Positions 34,232 to 43,638 of a DNA stretch of 60,132 nt are shown here, piece by piece (the first letter of the stretch is position 1; each line of letters begins with the position of its first letter). Source of the stretch: Bacteroides sp. (GTDB lineage: Bacteria; Bacteroidota; Bacteroidia; Bacteroidales; Bacteroidaceae); the NCBI GenBank assembly GCA_017621035.1, contig JAGATY010000009.1, positions 1-60,132 on the forward strand, in the 5' to 3' direction. The notes beneath the pieces were generated by a model. The model worked only from the letters and a program-made list of their open reading frames with translations. It was not told the DNA's origin and did no database searches. The translations under genes were made by a program, and so were the position numbers.

Positions 34232-35367
34232 AAAGAGATGGTTGGAGTGTGAAGAGGTTGGGGGAGGTGTGCGAGATTTTTAATGGTCGAAACCAGAAGA
34301 AAGTTGAGGATATAAATGGTAAATATCCTATTTATGGTAGTGGTGGTATCATGGGATATGCCAATGATTATATTTGTAGAGCTGGTACTACTATTATAGG
34401 TAGGAAAGGCTCTATAAATAAACCGCTTTATGTAGATAAGGACTTTTGGAATGTAGATACAGCTTTTGGATTGCAACCCAAAGATTGTTGCCATAGTCGT
34501 TTCTTGTATTATCTCTGTAGAAGTATTGATTTTACAAGATATGACAAAGGAGTTACTATTCCAAGTTTGGTAAAATCAGATTTATTACAAATACCGGTAA
34601 GTCTTCCACCCCTCCCCGAGCAATCCCTTATCGTTGAAGAACTTGACCGGCTGAGTAGCATCCTTGAAAAGAAACGTCAGCAACTGAGTGACCTGGATAA
34701 TCTTGCCCAATCCATCTTTTATGAGATGTTTGGGGACCCGGTGAGGAATGAGAAGGGGTGGGAGGTGAAACCTCTAAAAGAAAATGTGTATGAAATGTTT
34801 CTAGGGCCTTTTGGAAGTGCACTTAAAGTGGATTCATATGTGGATAGGGTAGATGCGTATTGCATGGTTTATGAGCAAAAGCACGCCATACAAGGGTCTT
34901 TGGATGTCACGACTCATTACATTAGTAAAGAGAAATATGAATCGTTGAAACGATTTGAAGTGAGAGCTGGGGATTTTATAATGAGTTGTAGAGGAACTAT
35001 TGGCAAATTGTATCAGTTGCCTTTAAATGCCCCCATGGGTATTATTCATCCTTCACTAATGAAAATTCGGGTAAAGGAAGATGCTTATCATTCTATGTAT
35101 TTTAAATTTATGCTTGTAAAAGTTGTTGCAAATGAAAGTACAAATGGAAATTGTGTGCAAATGGCTATTACTGCAAAAGAATTGGGAAATAGAGAATTGT
35201 CTCTTCCTCCTCTCCCCCTTCAGCACCTCTTTGCCCAAAAGGTGGAGGCGATAGAGCAGGAGAAAGCACTTATCAAGCAATCCATCAAGGAGGTGCAGGA
35301 GCTGCTGGATAGTAGGATGGAGGAGTATTTTGGGGGAGTTGAGGAGAAAACAAGCTTCATTCGGTGA
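34228..35367 (+). CDS. hsdS: Type I restriction-modification specificity subunit HsdS
   Basis: A 379-residue DNA-recognition subunit with two target-recognition domains (about 5-135 and 178-330), each ending in a SLPPLPEQ- or SLPPLPLQ-type boundary and followed by a coiled-coil spacer (EELDRLSSILEKKRQQLSDL; QKVEAIEQEKALIKQ). The recognition domains are AT-rich relative to hsdM, typical of exchanged specificity modules. Only one hsdS is present here, with no partner for inversion within the window. It is translationally coupled to hsdM. Confidence 0.93.
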   Translation: MKRDGWSVKRLGEVCEIFNGRNQKKVEDINGKYPIYGSGGIMGYANDYICRAGTTIIGRKGSINKPLYVDKDFWNVDTAFGLQPKDCCHSRFLYYLCRSIDFTRYDKGVTIPSLVKSDLLQIPVSLPPLPEQSLIVEELDRLSSILEKKRQQLSDLDNLAQSIFYEMFGDPVRNEKGWEVKPLKENVYEMFLGPFGSALKVDSYVDRVDAYCMVYEQKHAIQGSLDVTTHYISKEKYESLKRFEVRAGDFIMSCRGTIGKLYQLPLNAPMGIIHPSLMKIRVKEDAYHSMYFKFMLVKVVANESTNGNCVQMAITAKELGNRELSLPPLPLQHLFAQKVEAIEQEKALIKQSIKEVQELLDSRMEEYFGGVEEKTSFIR

Positions 35368-35376
35368 ATAAATCTG

Positions 35377-35404
35377 CTATTCGCCGAATATTTTCGGCGA
35401 ATAG
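35377..35404 (+). terminator. Perfect hairpin between hsdS and fic
   Basis: CTATTCGCCGAA (35377-35388) pairs with TTCGGCGAATAG (35393-35404) around the loop TATT, ten bases after the hsdS stop. There is no T-run after it, so full termination is doubtful; it may reduce read-through into fic-hsdR. Confidence 0.6.
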
Positions 35405-35428
35405 GGTGGGTAATCCCCGAATAATTAC

Positions 35429-35436
35429 TACTTTTG
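35429..35436 (+). promoter_or_regulatory. Internal promoter for fic-hsdR
   Basis: TACTTTTG, an exact -7 consensus, 45 bases before the fic start and just after the hsdS hairpin. It implies that fic and hsdR can be expressed separately from hsdM-hsdS. Confidence 0.6.
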
Positions 35437-35481
35437 TGCAAACCATAGTAGTTTATTCATTTTATTAAAGAGATTAGAAAC

Positions 35482-36573
35482 ATGTATTTGCATGAAAGAG
35501 AAAACTGGTGGAAGTTCACCTTCGATAGCAATAGGGTGATGACAGAACTGGGCAAAGTGCGTGCCAAGCAAGGACTGATGCTGGGGCGAATGTCTTCTTT
35601 GGGATTCGACTTTCAGGAAGACGCCTTGCTTAGTACCCTTTCGCAGGAACTGGTCAGCTCGTCAGAGATAGAAGGAGAGACCCTTGACCGACAACAGGTA
35701 CGCTCGTCCATTGCCCGCAGGTTGGGTATCGAAACGGCTGGTATGGTGGGGACTTCTCGCTATGTGGAAGGAGTGGTGGAGATGCTACTCGATGCTACTC
35801 AGCGGTATGCGGCTCCTTTGACGGACGAACGCTTGTACGGTTGGCACAACGTACTTTTCCCTTCGGGTATGAGCGGGCTTTACCGGATAGAGGTAGCCCG
35901 TTACCGCAGTGGAGAAATGCAAGTGGTGTCGGGAGCAATGGGAAAGGAAAAAGTACACTACGAAGCCCCGAAACCCGAGCGTGTTCCCCAAGAGATGCAG
36001 CGGTTCATCGATTGGGTAAATGCAGAAGTGGAGATGGACGAAGTGGTGAAAGCGGCTATAGCCCACCTCTGGTTTGTTACCATCCATCCGTTTGATGACG
36101 GTAACGGACGTATTGCCCGTGCCCTGACTGATATGATACTGGCCAGAAGTGAGCAGACATCAAAACGCTTTTACAGCATGTCTGCTGAAATCAAACTGAT
36201 GCGGGCAGAGTATTACGAAGTGCTGGAGCGTACGCAACGCGGGAAGGGAGACATTACAGAATGGTTGCTTTGGTTCTTCCGGTGCTTTGATGCGGCTCTG
36301 GATTCTACGGAAGAGAGCCTTTCGGCTGTGCTTGCCAAAGCCCGCTATTGGGAACACTTCTCCAAGGAGGAGGTGAATGAGCGCCAGCGTAAACTCATCA
36401 ACTTGCAGTTTGACGGCTTCTTTGGCAAGCTGACTTCCGGCAAGTGGGCAAAGATAGGGAAATGTTCGTCGGACACAGCATTGAACGACATCAAGAACCT
36501 TTTAAATAAAGGTATGCTGGTGAAGAATGGTGAGGGAGGACGAAGCACCAACTATTCGCTGCCCGATATATAA
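35482..36573 (+). CDS. Fic-family AMP-transferase with DUF4172 N-terminal domain
   Basis: A 363-residue Fic protein. The catalytic motif HPFDDGNGRIARAL (about 196-209) is intact (HPFxxGNGRxxR). An upstream SSSEIEGE (about 63-70) fits the (S/T)xxxE(G/N) inhibitory motif, so the protein carries its own inhibitory helix. The N-terminus (YLHERENWWKFTFDSNRV) is the DUF4172 domain and the C-terminus ends in a winged-helix-like segment (LNDIKNLLNKGMLVKNGEGGRSTNYSL). It lies between hsdS and hsdR. Fic enzymes transfer AMP or similar groups onto proteins; the target is unknown. Confidence 0.9.
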   Translation: MYLHERENWWKFTFDSNRVMTELGKVRAKQGLMLGRMSSLGFDFQEDALLSTLSQELVSSSEIEGETLDRQQVRSSIARRLGIETAGMVGTSRYVEGVVEMLLDATQRYAAPLTDERLYGWHNVLFPSGMSGLYRIEVARYRSGEMQVVSGAMGKEKVHYEAPKPERVPQEMQRFIDWVNAEVEMDEVVKAAIAHLWFVTIHPFDDGNGRIARALTDMILARSEQTSKRFYSMSAEIKLMRAEYYEVLERTQRGKGDITEWLLWFFRCFDAALDSTEESLSAVLAKARYWEHFSKEEVNERQRKLINLQFDGFFGKLTSGKWAKIGKCSSDTALNDIKNLLNKGMLVKNGEGGRSTNYSLPDI

Positions 36574-36603
36574 TAAAGAATGGAATGAATAAACAACTAT
36601 GGT

Positions 36604-39600
36604 ATGAAGAACTTCGATTACTTGAAAAACTATGAACACCTGTCCGACCTGTATGCTTACTGCCATATGGCGGAGCTGAAGCAGGCAAGTGATCCGGAGA
36701 AGTCGGCACTGAATGCACGTAAGGCACTGGAGTGGCTGGTGAGGAACATCTACCGGATGAAGAACATAGAGGTGAGTGACCGGACATCGCTCTACACGCT
36801 GGTAGACGGAGAGCCGTTCAGGAGGTTTGTGGGGGATGACAGGCTGATGATGGCGGTGCACTACATTCGCAAAGTGGGAAACAAGGCGGCACACGCGGCT
36901 GTACCCACCAAGAGTGAGACCTACTTTGCAGTGTTCAACCTATACAATCTTACGGGAGCAGTACTGAAGAAGTTGCTGGTGGTGGATGACTTCCCGCCTT
37001 TTGACCCTGAGCTGCTGAAGCGCAAGCGGATAATGGTGGTGGAACCCAAGCAAGAACCGGCAGCAGACGAGCGCTTTGTGGCCAGCATTGATACTGCGAA
37101 AATTGTAGACAAGCCCATAGAGGTTCGGCCTACCTCTTTCAGTGAGGCAGAGACGCGTCGGTACTTCATAGACCAACTGCTGCAGGAGGCCGGCTGGGAG
37201 GTGCTGACAGAGCGGGGTGCCATTGTTCCCCTGAAGGCTTGCATAGAGATAAAGATAGAGGGCATGCCCACCCATAGTGAGGGTGGTTTTGCCGACTATG
37301 TACTCTTTGGAGCATCGGGTAAGCCCCTGGCTGTGGTAGAGGCAAAGAGGACAAGTGTTGACCTGGAGGCCGGAAAGGTGCAGGCTCAGCTCTATGCCGA
37401 CTGCCTGGAGCGACAGTATGGTGTGCGTCCTGTTATCTACATCACCAATGGCTATGAGACAGCAGTCAATGACGGGCTGGGCTATCCCTGGCGACCTTTA
37501 CTAGGCTATCACACGGCTGAAGAGCTGGAACTGCTGATTCAGCGTCGGGGCAGGAGTAACATTACCAATCTGCAGATAAGTGACGCCATCACCAACCGTG
37601 AGTATCAGAAGCGTGCCATCCGCACCGTGTGTGAGCGCTTCAACAAGAGACACCGGCGCACGCTGCTAGTGATGGCTACCGGTACGGGCAAGACCCGTGT
37701 GGCCATCTCGCTGACAGAGGTGCTGAAGCGTAATAACTGGGTGAAGAATGTACTCTTTCTGGCAGACCGCACCTCGCTGGTGAAGCAGGCAGCCAAGAAC
37801 TTTGCCAAGTTGCTACCGGCAGAGACACTCTGCATACTGTCAGAGGAGAGCAAACCGGACATGAAGGCACGCATCATGTTTAGCACCTATCAGACTATGA
37901 TAAACTACATAGACTGTGACAGCAAGGAGTTCAGCGTGGGGCGTTTTGACCTTATCATTGTGGATGAGGCACATCGCTCAGTGTTTGGCAAGTACACAGC
38001 CATCTTTGACTACTTCGACAGTCTGCTTGTGGGACTGACAGCCACTCCGCGGGATGAGGTGGATCGTAACACCTATGACCTGTTCCAGATGGATGAGGCA
38101 GACACCTTCTCTTACGAGTTGGATGAGGCGGTAGCTGACGGTTTTCTGGCTCCCTACAACGCCTTGAAGCGCGGTACGCAGTTGCTGAAAGAGGGCATCT
38201 GCTATGACAAACTGAACAGGGAGGAGAAGCTGCAGCTGGAAACCGTGTGGCAGTATGAGCAGGCACGCCGGGCTACAGACATCGACGGTGACTATCATCG
38301 GGACATAGAGAGCAATGAACTGTTCAGGTACATCTTTAATGAAGACACCATAGACAAGGTACTGCAAGACCTGATGGAGCATGGCCTGCGGGTGCAGAGT
38401 GGGGAGCGCATCGGGAAGAGCATCATCTTCGGTTACAATCACAGGCATGCCGAGCTGATAGTAGAACGGTTTGGCAGGCTCTATCCGGAATACGGTGCAG
38501 AGTTTTGTGTCTTGATAGATAACTACGTGAACTATGCACAGAGCCTGATTGACAGTTTTGAGGTGAGAGACAAACTGCCGCAGATAGCTGTGTCGGTGGA
38601 TATGCTGGACACCGGCATCGACGTGCCTGATGTGCTGAATCTGGTATTCTTTAAGCCGGTACATTCTAAGATAAAATTCTTACAGATGATAGGACGCGGC
38701 ACCCGTTTGTCGGCAGACATCTTTGGGGTAGGGCAGCATAAGGAGTGCTTCCAGATATTCGACTGGTGTAATAATTTTGAGTTCTTCAGTCTGCACCCTA
38801 ACGGGCAGGAGGCACAGCAGAACCTTTCTCTGACAGAGCGTTTATTCTGTTTGCGCACAGACATTGCTTTTGAACTGCAACACGCTTCTTATCAAGAAGA
38901 TGCATTTGCCAAGAATCTGCATAACGAGCTGAAAAGAGCACTTTGCGAGCAGGTTCAGGCGTTGCAGGAGACCCATGTGTCCGTGCGTCAGCATTTGGCT
39001 GTTGTCAATAAATATCGCAAGGCAGAAAGCTGGCAATATCTCTCTCCGGTGGATAGGGAAGAGGTGAAGAAAGAGATTCCCGCTCTGCTTGTCAGGAACA
39101 CGACAGATGAGAGTGCCAAGAAGTTTGACGTGCTGATGCTGAACATTGAACTGTCTAAGCTGGCTACAGAGATAAATGCGGTGAGAAGTCAGAATAAAGT
39201 GGTGCAGATAGCCGGCCTGTTGCAAGAGCGAGCCAGCATTCCGCAGGTGGCAGATAAGATAAAGACAATTAACGAGTTGACATTACCCTCATTCTGGAAA
39301 GCTCCCACCTTGCAACGCCTGGAGCAGGTGAGAATTGAACTGCGCGACCTGATAAAGTTTCTGACAAGTGGCGGAAACAAGACCTTCACGCTGAACATTG
39401 CTGACGAGGTGACGGAGACGGGAGAGGCAGAATCCTTCATGCCTACCAGTTACAAGCAGCGGGTGATAGATTACCTGGCCGAGAATCGAGACCTGCCGGT
39501 TATCCGGAAGATTGTGGGCGTGGAGCAGCTGGAGCATCGGGATATTGCAGAGCTGGAGCGCATCTTCTGGAAAGAGTTGGGCACCAAAGAGGAGTATCAG

Positions 39601-39912
39601 CGCTATGTGCAGAGCGGCAAGATGCTTTGTGGTGACCACGTAGCAGCCTTTATCCGGGCACAAGTGGGGGTGGACAGAGGCGTGGCACTGCAGAAGTTCT
39701 CAGATTACCTTTCTAACCATACGCTGAACAGTATGCAGGAGGAGTATCTGAAAACCATTGTCACTTATGTCTGTCAGAATGGGGACATCACGGCAGAGAC
39801 CATTGTCAATGAGCCGCCCTTTGATGAGTTTGAGTGGATTGAAACCTTTGGGCAGCACTTTGTCAGCGTGCGCAAGTATGTGGAGGAATTGCACCGTGCC
39901 ATCATAGCGTAA
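36604..39912 (+). CDS. hsdR: Type I restriction endonuclease subunit HsdR with N-terminal DUF4145
   Basis: A 1102-residue translocase-nuclease. The first 130 residues are helical and match the DUF4145 domain (SALNARKALEWLVRNIYR). The nuclease core is GGFADYVLF...VVEAKR (about 225-250; D-ExK type). Helicase motif I is MATGTGKTRV (about 358) and motif II DEAHRS (about 455). Motif VI-like IGRGTRLS lies near 697. The C-terminal 300 residues are helical and would contact HsdM. It follows fic by 30 bases with no promoter seen, so the two are cotranscribed. Confidence 0.94.
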   Translation: MKNFDYLKNYEHLSDLYAYCHMAELKQASDPEKSALNARKALEWLVRNIYRMKNIEVSDRTSLYTLVDGEPFRRFVGDDRLMMAVHYIRKVGNKAAHAAVPTKSETYFAVFNLYNLTGAVLKKLLVVDDFPPFDPELLKRKRIMVVEPKQEPAADERFVASIDTAKIVDKPIEVRPTSFSEAETRRYFIDQLLQEAGWEVLTERGAIVPLKACIEIKIEGMPTHSEGGFADYVLFGASGKPLAVVEAKRTSVDLEAGKVQAQLYADCLERQYGVRPVIYITNGYETAVNDGLGYPWRPLLGYHTAEELELLIQRRGRSNITNLQISDAITNREYQKRAIRTVCERFNKRHRRTLLVMATGTGKTRVAISLTEVLKRNNWVKNVLFLADRTSLVKQAAKNFAKLLPAETLCILSEESKPDMKARIMFSTYQTMINYIDCDSKEFSVGRFDLIIVDEAHRSVFGKYTAIFDYFDSLLVGLTATPRDEVDRNTYDLFQMDEADTFSYELDEAVADGFLAPYNALKRGTQLLKEGICYDKLNREEKLQLETVWQYEQARRATDIDGDYHRDIESNELFRYIFNEDTIDKVLQDLMEHGLRVQSGERIGKSIIFGYNHRHAELIVERFGRLYPEYGAEFCVLIDNYVNYAQSLIDSFEVRDKLPQIAVSVDMLDTGIDVPDVLNLVFFKPVHSKIKFLQMIGRGTRLSADIFGVGQHKECFQIFDWCNNFEFFSLHPNGQEAQQNLSLTERLFCLRTDIAFELQHASYQEDAFAKNLHNELKRALCEQVQALQETHVSVRQHLAVVNKYRKAESWQYLSPVDREEVKKEIPALLVRNTTDESAKKFDVLMLNIELSKLATEINAVRSQNKVVQIAGLLQERASIPQVADKIKTINELTLPSFWKAPTLQRLEQVRIELRDLIKFLTSGGNKTFTLNIADEVTETGEAESFMPTSYKQRVIDYLAENRDLPVIRKIVGVEQLEHRDIAELERIFWKELGTKEEYQRYVQSGKMLCGDHVAAFIRAQVGVDRGVALQKFSDYLSNHTLNSMQEEYLKTIVTYVCQNGDITAETIVNEPPFDEFEWIETFGQHFVSVRKYVEELHRAIIA

Positions 39913-39955
39913 AAGAAATTTCCCTTAAGCACACCAAGATACACATAATTTCCCT

Positions 39956-39963
39956 TACCTTTG
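39956..39963 (+). promoter_or_regulatory. ruvB promoter -7 element
   Basis: TACCTTTG, exact consensus, 28 bases before the ruvB start. Two copies of AATTTCCCTTA flank the upstream stretch. Confidence 0.6.
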
Positions 39964-39990
39964 TGCTCATCCAAATTTGATACAGAGATA

Positions 39991-41025
39991 ATGGAACAAG
40001 AAAACTTTGACATACGAAACCAGCAGCCGTTGTCGGGAAAGGAGCGGGACTTTGAGAACGCGCTCCGCCCGCTGGCGTTTGAGGACTTCAGCGGGCAGGA
40101 CAAGGTAGTGGACAACCTGCGCATCTTCGTGAAGGCAGCCCGCCTGAGGGGAGAGGCACTGGATCACACGCTGCTGCACGGCCCTCCGGGACTGGGCAAG
40201 ACTACCTTGTCGAACATCATTGCCAACGAGCTGGGCGTGGGGTTCAAGATTACCAGCGGACCCGTGCTGGACAAACCGGGCGACCTGGCAGGCATCCTGA
40301 CCAGTCTGGAGCCGAACGATGTGCTGTTCATCGACGAGATTCACCGCCTCAGCCCCGTGGTGGAGGAGTATCTCTACTCGGCCATGGAGGACTACCGCAT
40401 CGACATCATGATAGACAAGGGTCCCTCGGCACGAAGCATTCAGATAGACTTGAATCCCTTTACATTGGTGGGTGCTACCACCCGCAGCGGACTGCTGACG
40501 GCTCCTCTGCGTGCCCGCTTCGGCATCAATATGCACCTGGAGTACTACGACGCCGAGGTGCTGAGCGGCATCATCCGGCGCTCGGCCTCGATACTGGACG
40601 TGCCCTGCTCCTCGCGTGCAGCGATGGAGATTGCCAGCCGCAGCCGAGGCACTCCGCGTATCGCCAACGCCCTGTTGCGCCGTGTGCGCGACTTTGCCCA
40701 GGTGAAGGGTACCGGAAGCATCGACACCGAGATAGCCCAGTACGCACTGGAAGCGCTGAACATCGACAAGTACGGCCTGGACGAGATAGACAATAAGATA
40801 CTTTGCACCATTATCGACAAGTTCAAGGGCGGGCCTGTAGGTATCAGTACCATCGCCACCGCTCTGGGCGAAGATGCCGGCACGGTGGAGGAGGTGTACG
40901 AACCCTTCCTCATCAAGGAGGGCTTCCTGAAGCGCACACCCCGAGGCCGCGAAGTGACGGAGCTGGCTTACAAGCATCTGGGACGAAGTATCTACACTGC
41001 ACAACGCGGGCTTTTTGATGAATAA
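39991..41025 (+). CDS. ruvB: Holliday junction branch-migration ATPase RuvB
   Basis: A 344-residue AAA+ ATPase. I chose ATG 39991 ([14 protein letters not shown]). Walker A is GPPGLGKTT (about 63-71), Walker [11 protein letters not shown] (about 111-120), and the C-terminal winged-helix domain contains [18 protein letters not shown]. With RuvA it drives branch migration during recombinational repair. It is followed by a palindromic repeat. Confidence 0.96.
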   Translation: MEQENFDIRNQQPLSGKERDFENALRPLAFEDFSGQDKVVDNLRIFVKAARLRGEALDHTLLHGPPGLGKTTLSNIIANELGVGFKITSGPVLDKPGDLAGILTSLEPNDVLFIDEIHRLSPVVEEYLYSAMEDYRIDIMIDKGPSARSIQIDLNPFTLVGATTRSGLLTAPLRARFGINMHLEYYDAEVLSGIIRRSASILDVPCSSRAAMEIASRSRGTPRIANALLRRVRDFAQVKGTGSIDTEIAQYALEALNIDKYGLDEIDNKILCTIIDKFKGGPVGISTIATALGEDAGTVEEVYEPFLIKEGFLKRTPRGREVTELAYKHLGRSIYTAQRGLFDE

Positions 41026-41036
41026 TTTGAATAACG

Positions 41037-41129
41037 AACACAGAGACACGAAGACACAGAGGAAATAAATTGGAAAGGGTAGCAACCACTATTCGTAATT
41101 AAATCTCTGTGTCTCCGTGTCTCTGTGTT
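41037..41129. repeat. Inverted-repeat element, CACAGAG family, copy 1
   Basis: The 25-bp arm at 41037-41061 (AACACAGAGACACGAAG... ) is the reverse complement of 41105-41129 at 24 of 25 positions. The interior contains GAGGAAATAAA. A second copy with the same theme lies near 53099-53173. It sits between ruvB and the flippase gene. Confidence 0.75.
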
Positions 41130-41146
41130 AGAAGAAACAGAAGAAA

Positions 41147-42592
41147 ATGGCTAACCTGAAATCATTAGCAAAAGATACTGCCATCTACGGACTGAGCAGC
41201 ATCATCGGCCGGTTCCTCAACTACCTATTGGTGCCGGTCTACACAATGGCCATGTCGGCCCAGTCGGGCGGGTATGGCGTGGTGACGAACGTTTATGCTT
41301 GGGTGGCGCTTCTGCTGGTACTGCTTACCTTCGGCATGGAGACCACCTTCTTCCGCTTTGCCAACAAGCAGGAGGAGAATCCTGACCGAGTCTACTCCAC
41401 CGCCCTCATCAGCGTCAGCACCGTGGCGGGCGTGTTCCTGCTCTTGGGACTGCTCTTCCTGCAACCCGTGGCCGGCTGGATGGACTACGGCGAGCATCCC
41501 TGGTATCTCGGCATGATGATGATTGTCGTCGCTATGGACGCCATCCAGGCCATCCCCTTCGCCTACATCCGCTATCGCAAGAAAGCCCTCCGCTTTGCCG
41601 CGCTCAAGCTGCTGTTCATTGCACTGAACATTGCGCTGAACCTCATCTACTACGTCGGCCTGAAGGGGAGCGACGTGGGGTTCGCTTTCTTCTTCAACCT
41701 TGTTTGTACTGCCACCATCATGCTCTGCCTGTTGCCCGAGCTGAAGGGCATCGCCGCAGGGTGGGACGGGAGCCTTTTCCGTCGGATGCTGGCCTACTCC
41801 CTGCCGCTGCTGGTGCTGGGCATTGCCGGCATACTGAACCAGGTGGCGGACAAGATAATCTTCCCCTTCGTCTATCCCGATGCAGCTGAAGCAACCGTAC
41901 AGTTAGGCATCTACGGAGCCGCCAGCAAGATTGCGATGGTGATGGCCATGTTCACCCAGGCCTTCCGCTATGCCTACGAGCCGTTTGTCTTCGGTAAGAG
42001 CAGGGAGAAAGACAGCCGCAAGATGTATGCTGATGCCATGAAGTTCTTCATCATCTTCACCCTGCTGGCTTTCCTGGCCGTCATCTTCTACCTCGACGTG
42101 CTGAAGTACATCATCGCCCCCGACTACTGGGACGGCTTGCGCGTGGTGCCCATCGTCATGGCGGCCGAAATCTTCATGGGCGTCTACTTCAACCTCTCCT
42201 TCTGGTACAAGCTCATCGACCAGACCCGCTGGGGCGCCTACTTCTCGCTGGCCGGATGCACGGTGCTGGTGTTGCTGAACGTGCTGTTCATTCCCCACTA
42301 CGGATACATGGCCTGCGCCTGGGCGGGCTTTGCGGGCTACGGCGTGGCCATGCTGCTCTCCTACTTTGTCGGCCGGCGCAAGTACCCCATTGCCTACGAC
42401 CTGCGCGGCATCTTCCTCTACCTCCTCCTCGCCCTCGTGCTTTGGGCCGCTGCCGAGTGGGTGGAGATTGACAGCCTGCCCCTCCGCCTCGCCTACCGCA
42501 CCCTGTTGCTCCTCCTCTTCCTGCTCTACATCGTGAAGAAGGACCTGCCCCTGCACCACATTCCCTTGCTGAAGAGGCTGGTGAAGAGGTGA
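41147..42592 (+). CDS. Oligosaccharide flippase (Wzx/MOP family)
   Basis: A 481-residue polytopic protein with about 12-14 membrane segments, for example VAGVFLLLGLLFLQPVAGW and YFNLSFWYKLIDQTRWGAYF. The N-terminus KDTAIYGLSSIIGRFLNYLLVPVY is typical of polysaccharide biosynthesis exporters that flip lipid-linked sugar chains. The substrate is unknown. It is GC-rich, like the genes that follow from 43.6 kb. No other glycan genes are adjacent. Confidence 0.85.
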   Translation: MANLKSLAKDTAIYGLSSIIGRFLNYLLVPVYTMAMSAQSGGYGVVTNVYAWVALLLVLLTFGMETTFFRFANKQEENPDRVYSTALISVSTVAGVFLLLGLLFLQPVAGWMDYGEHPWYLGMMMIVVAMDAIQAIPFAYIRYRKKALRFAALKLLFIALNIALNLIYYVGLKGSDVGFAFFFNLVCTATIMLCLLPELKGIAAGWDGSLFRRMLAYSLPLLVLGIAGILNQVADKIIFPFVYPDAAEATVQLGIYGAASKIAMVMAMFTQAFRYAYEPFVFGKSREKDSRKMYADAMKFFIIFTLLAFLAVIFYLDVLKYIIAPDYWDGLRVVPIVMAAEIFMGVYFNLSFWYKLIDQTRWGAYFSLAGCTVLVLLNVLFIPHYGYMACAWAGFAGYGVAMLLSYFVGRRKYPIAYDLRGIFLYLLLALVLWAAAEWVEIDSLPLRLAYRTLLLLLFLLYIVKKDLPLHHIPLLKRLVKR

Positions 42593-42636
42593 AGAGGTGA
42601 AAAGGATGTATTCGGCTCCCCTCCTTCATGTGTTCA

Positions 42637-42782
42637 CCTACCACCCTCCCCTACGGGCACTCCTCCTTCCGGAAGGAGGAGAACTAAGTTACTTCTGTAA
42701 CTCAAAACCATTTGAAGGAGTAGCTATCCACGGCTCCCCTCCTTCTGGAAGGAGGGGTGGCGCGCAGCGACGGGGTGGTAGG
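42637..42782. repeat. GGGGTGGTAGG repeat element, copy A (upstream of DUF559)
   Basis: Terminal inverted repeats CCTACCACCC (42637-42646) and GGGTGGTAGG (42773-42782) enclose two palindromes: a perfect 22-bp one centred in CCTTCCGGAAGG (42660-42681), and CCCCTCCTTC/GAAGGAGGGG (42736-42757). Confidence 0.75.
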
Positions 42783-42821
42783 TAAACCATTCATAGTTAA
42801 AACAACAAGCAAATAAGAAAT

Positions 42822-43211
42822 ATGAAAGAAGACCTGATGAACAAACCTGAACAGCTATTCCAACGCCGGAAGCTCCGTAACCATTCCACCCCGGCTGAGG
42901 CTACCCTTTGGAAACTTCTGAAAGGCAGTCAGGTCTGTGGCTTGAAATTCAGGCGTCAGCATGGAGTCGGCCCCTACATCGTTGATTTCTATTGCCCGCA
43001 GATAAAACTTGCGATAGAATTGGACGGTGACCCGCACACTTTGCGCGAAGATTATGACGAACGCCGGACAGCATACCTGAACCGAGAAGCCGGTATCACT
43101 GTTCTTCGCTATGAGAACCGCACCGTGTTTGACGACTTTCAGCGCATAGCCGATGAGATAGAAATGCAGTACCAAATCTATATGAACCGTCATGAAACCT
43201 CTCTTCACTAA
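42822..43211 (+). CDS. DUF559 nuclease-like protein
   Basis: A 129-residue protein of the DUF559 (VSR/PD-(D/E)xK-like) family. The sequence RNHSTPAEATLWKLLKG, then FRRQHGVGPYIVDFYCP and KLAIELDGDPH carries the acidic residues expected of the nuclease core (PAE, VDF, ELD). Start is ATG 42822 or ATG 42837. It lies alone between copies of a palindromic repeat element, and its last codons run into the next copy. The arrangement recalls nuclease- or transposase-coupled repeats. Biochemical activity is not established from sequence. Confidence 0.8.
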   Translation: MKEDLMNKPEQLFQRRKLRNHSTPAEATLWKLLKGSQVCGLKFRRQHGVGPYIVDFYCPQIKLAIELDGDPHTLREDYDERRTAYLNREAGITVLRYENRTVFDDFQRIADEIEMQYQIYMNRHETSLH

Positions 43212-43213
43212 GA

Positions 43214-43610
43214 ACGGGGTGGTAGGTTTCCCCTCTTCTATGTATTCACCTACCACCTCCCCCTGCGGGTACTCCTCCTCCCGGAAGGAGGAGAGCCGAG
43301 TTAGTCCTGCATTCCGGAAACGATTGAAAGGGAGAAAACAACTTCTTACTGCAACCCCCAACTATTTGCAAAAGAGTACATCCACGACTCCCCTCCTTCT
43401 GGAAGGGCAGCGCGGAGTGAGCGTTGCTTGCGACGACGGAAGCTTTAGTTTCCCAAAGGAGTGCAGAAGGCTTTTGGCACAACGTGACGGGGTGGTAGGT
43501 TTCCCCTCTTCTGTGTATTTACCTACCACCTCCCCCTGTGGGTACTCCTCCTTCCGGAAGGAGGAGAGCCGAGTTAGTCCTGCATCTCGGAAACGATTGA
43601 AAGGGAGAAA
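43214..43610. repeat. GGGGTGGTAGG repeat element, copies B and C (downstream of DUF559)
   Basis: ACGGGGTGGTAGGT recurs at 43214-43227 and 43487-43500. ACCTACCACC recurs at 43248-43257 and 43521-43530. Each block is followed by TCCTCC...GGAAGGAGGAG and a nearly identical segment (GAGCCGAGTTAGTCCTGCAT... to GATTGAAAGGGAGAAA). The second block ends just before the peptidase gene. One frame is open through the whole repeat, which falsely extends the peptidase. Confidence 0.75.
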
Positions 43611-43638
43611 GCAAGTTTCCTCAACAATTCCATTCATT

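Noticed and set aside
35377-35404. Recombination site for hsdS inversion
   Set aside because: Only one hsdS and no recombinase gene are in the window; the hairpin fits a terminator better.
43192-43638. 149-codon N-terminal extension of the S46 peptidase
   Set aside because: The frame happens to be open through the palindromic repeats; a clean signal peptide begins at 43639.
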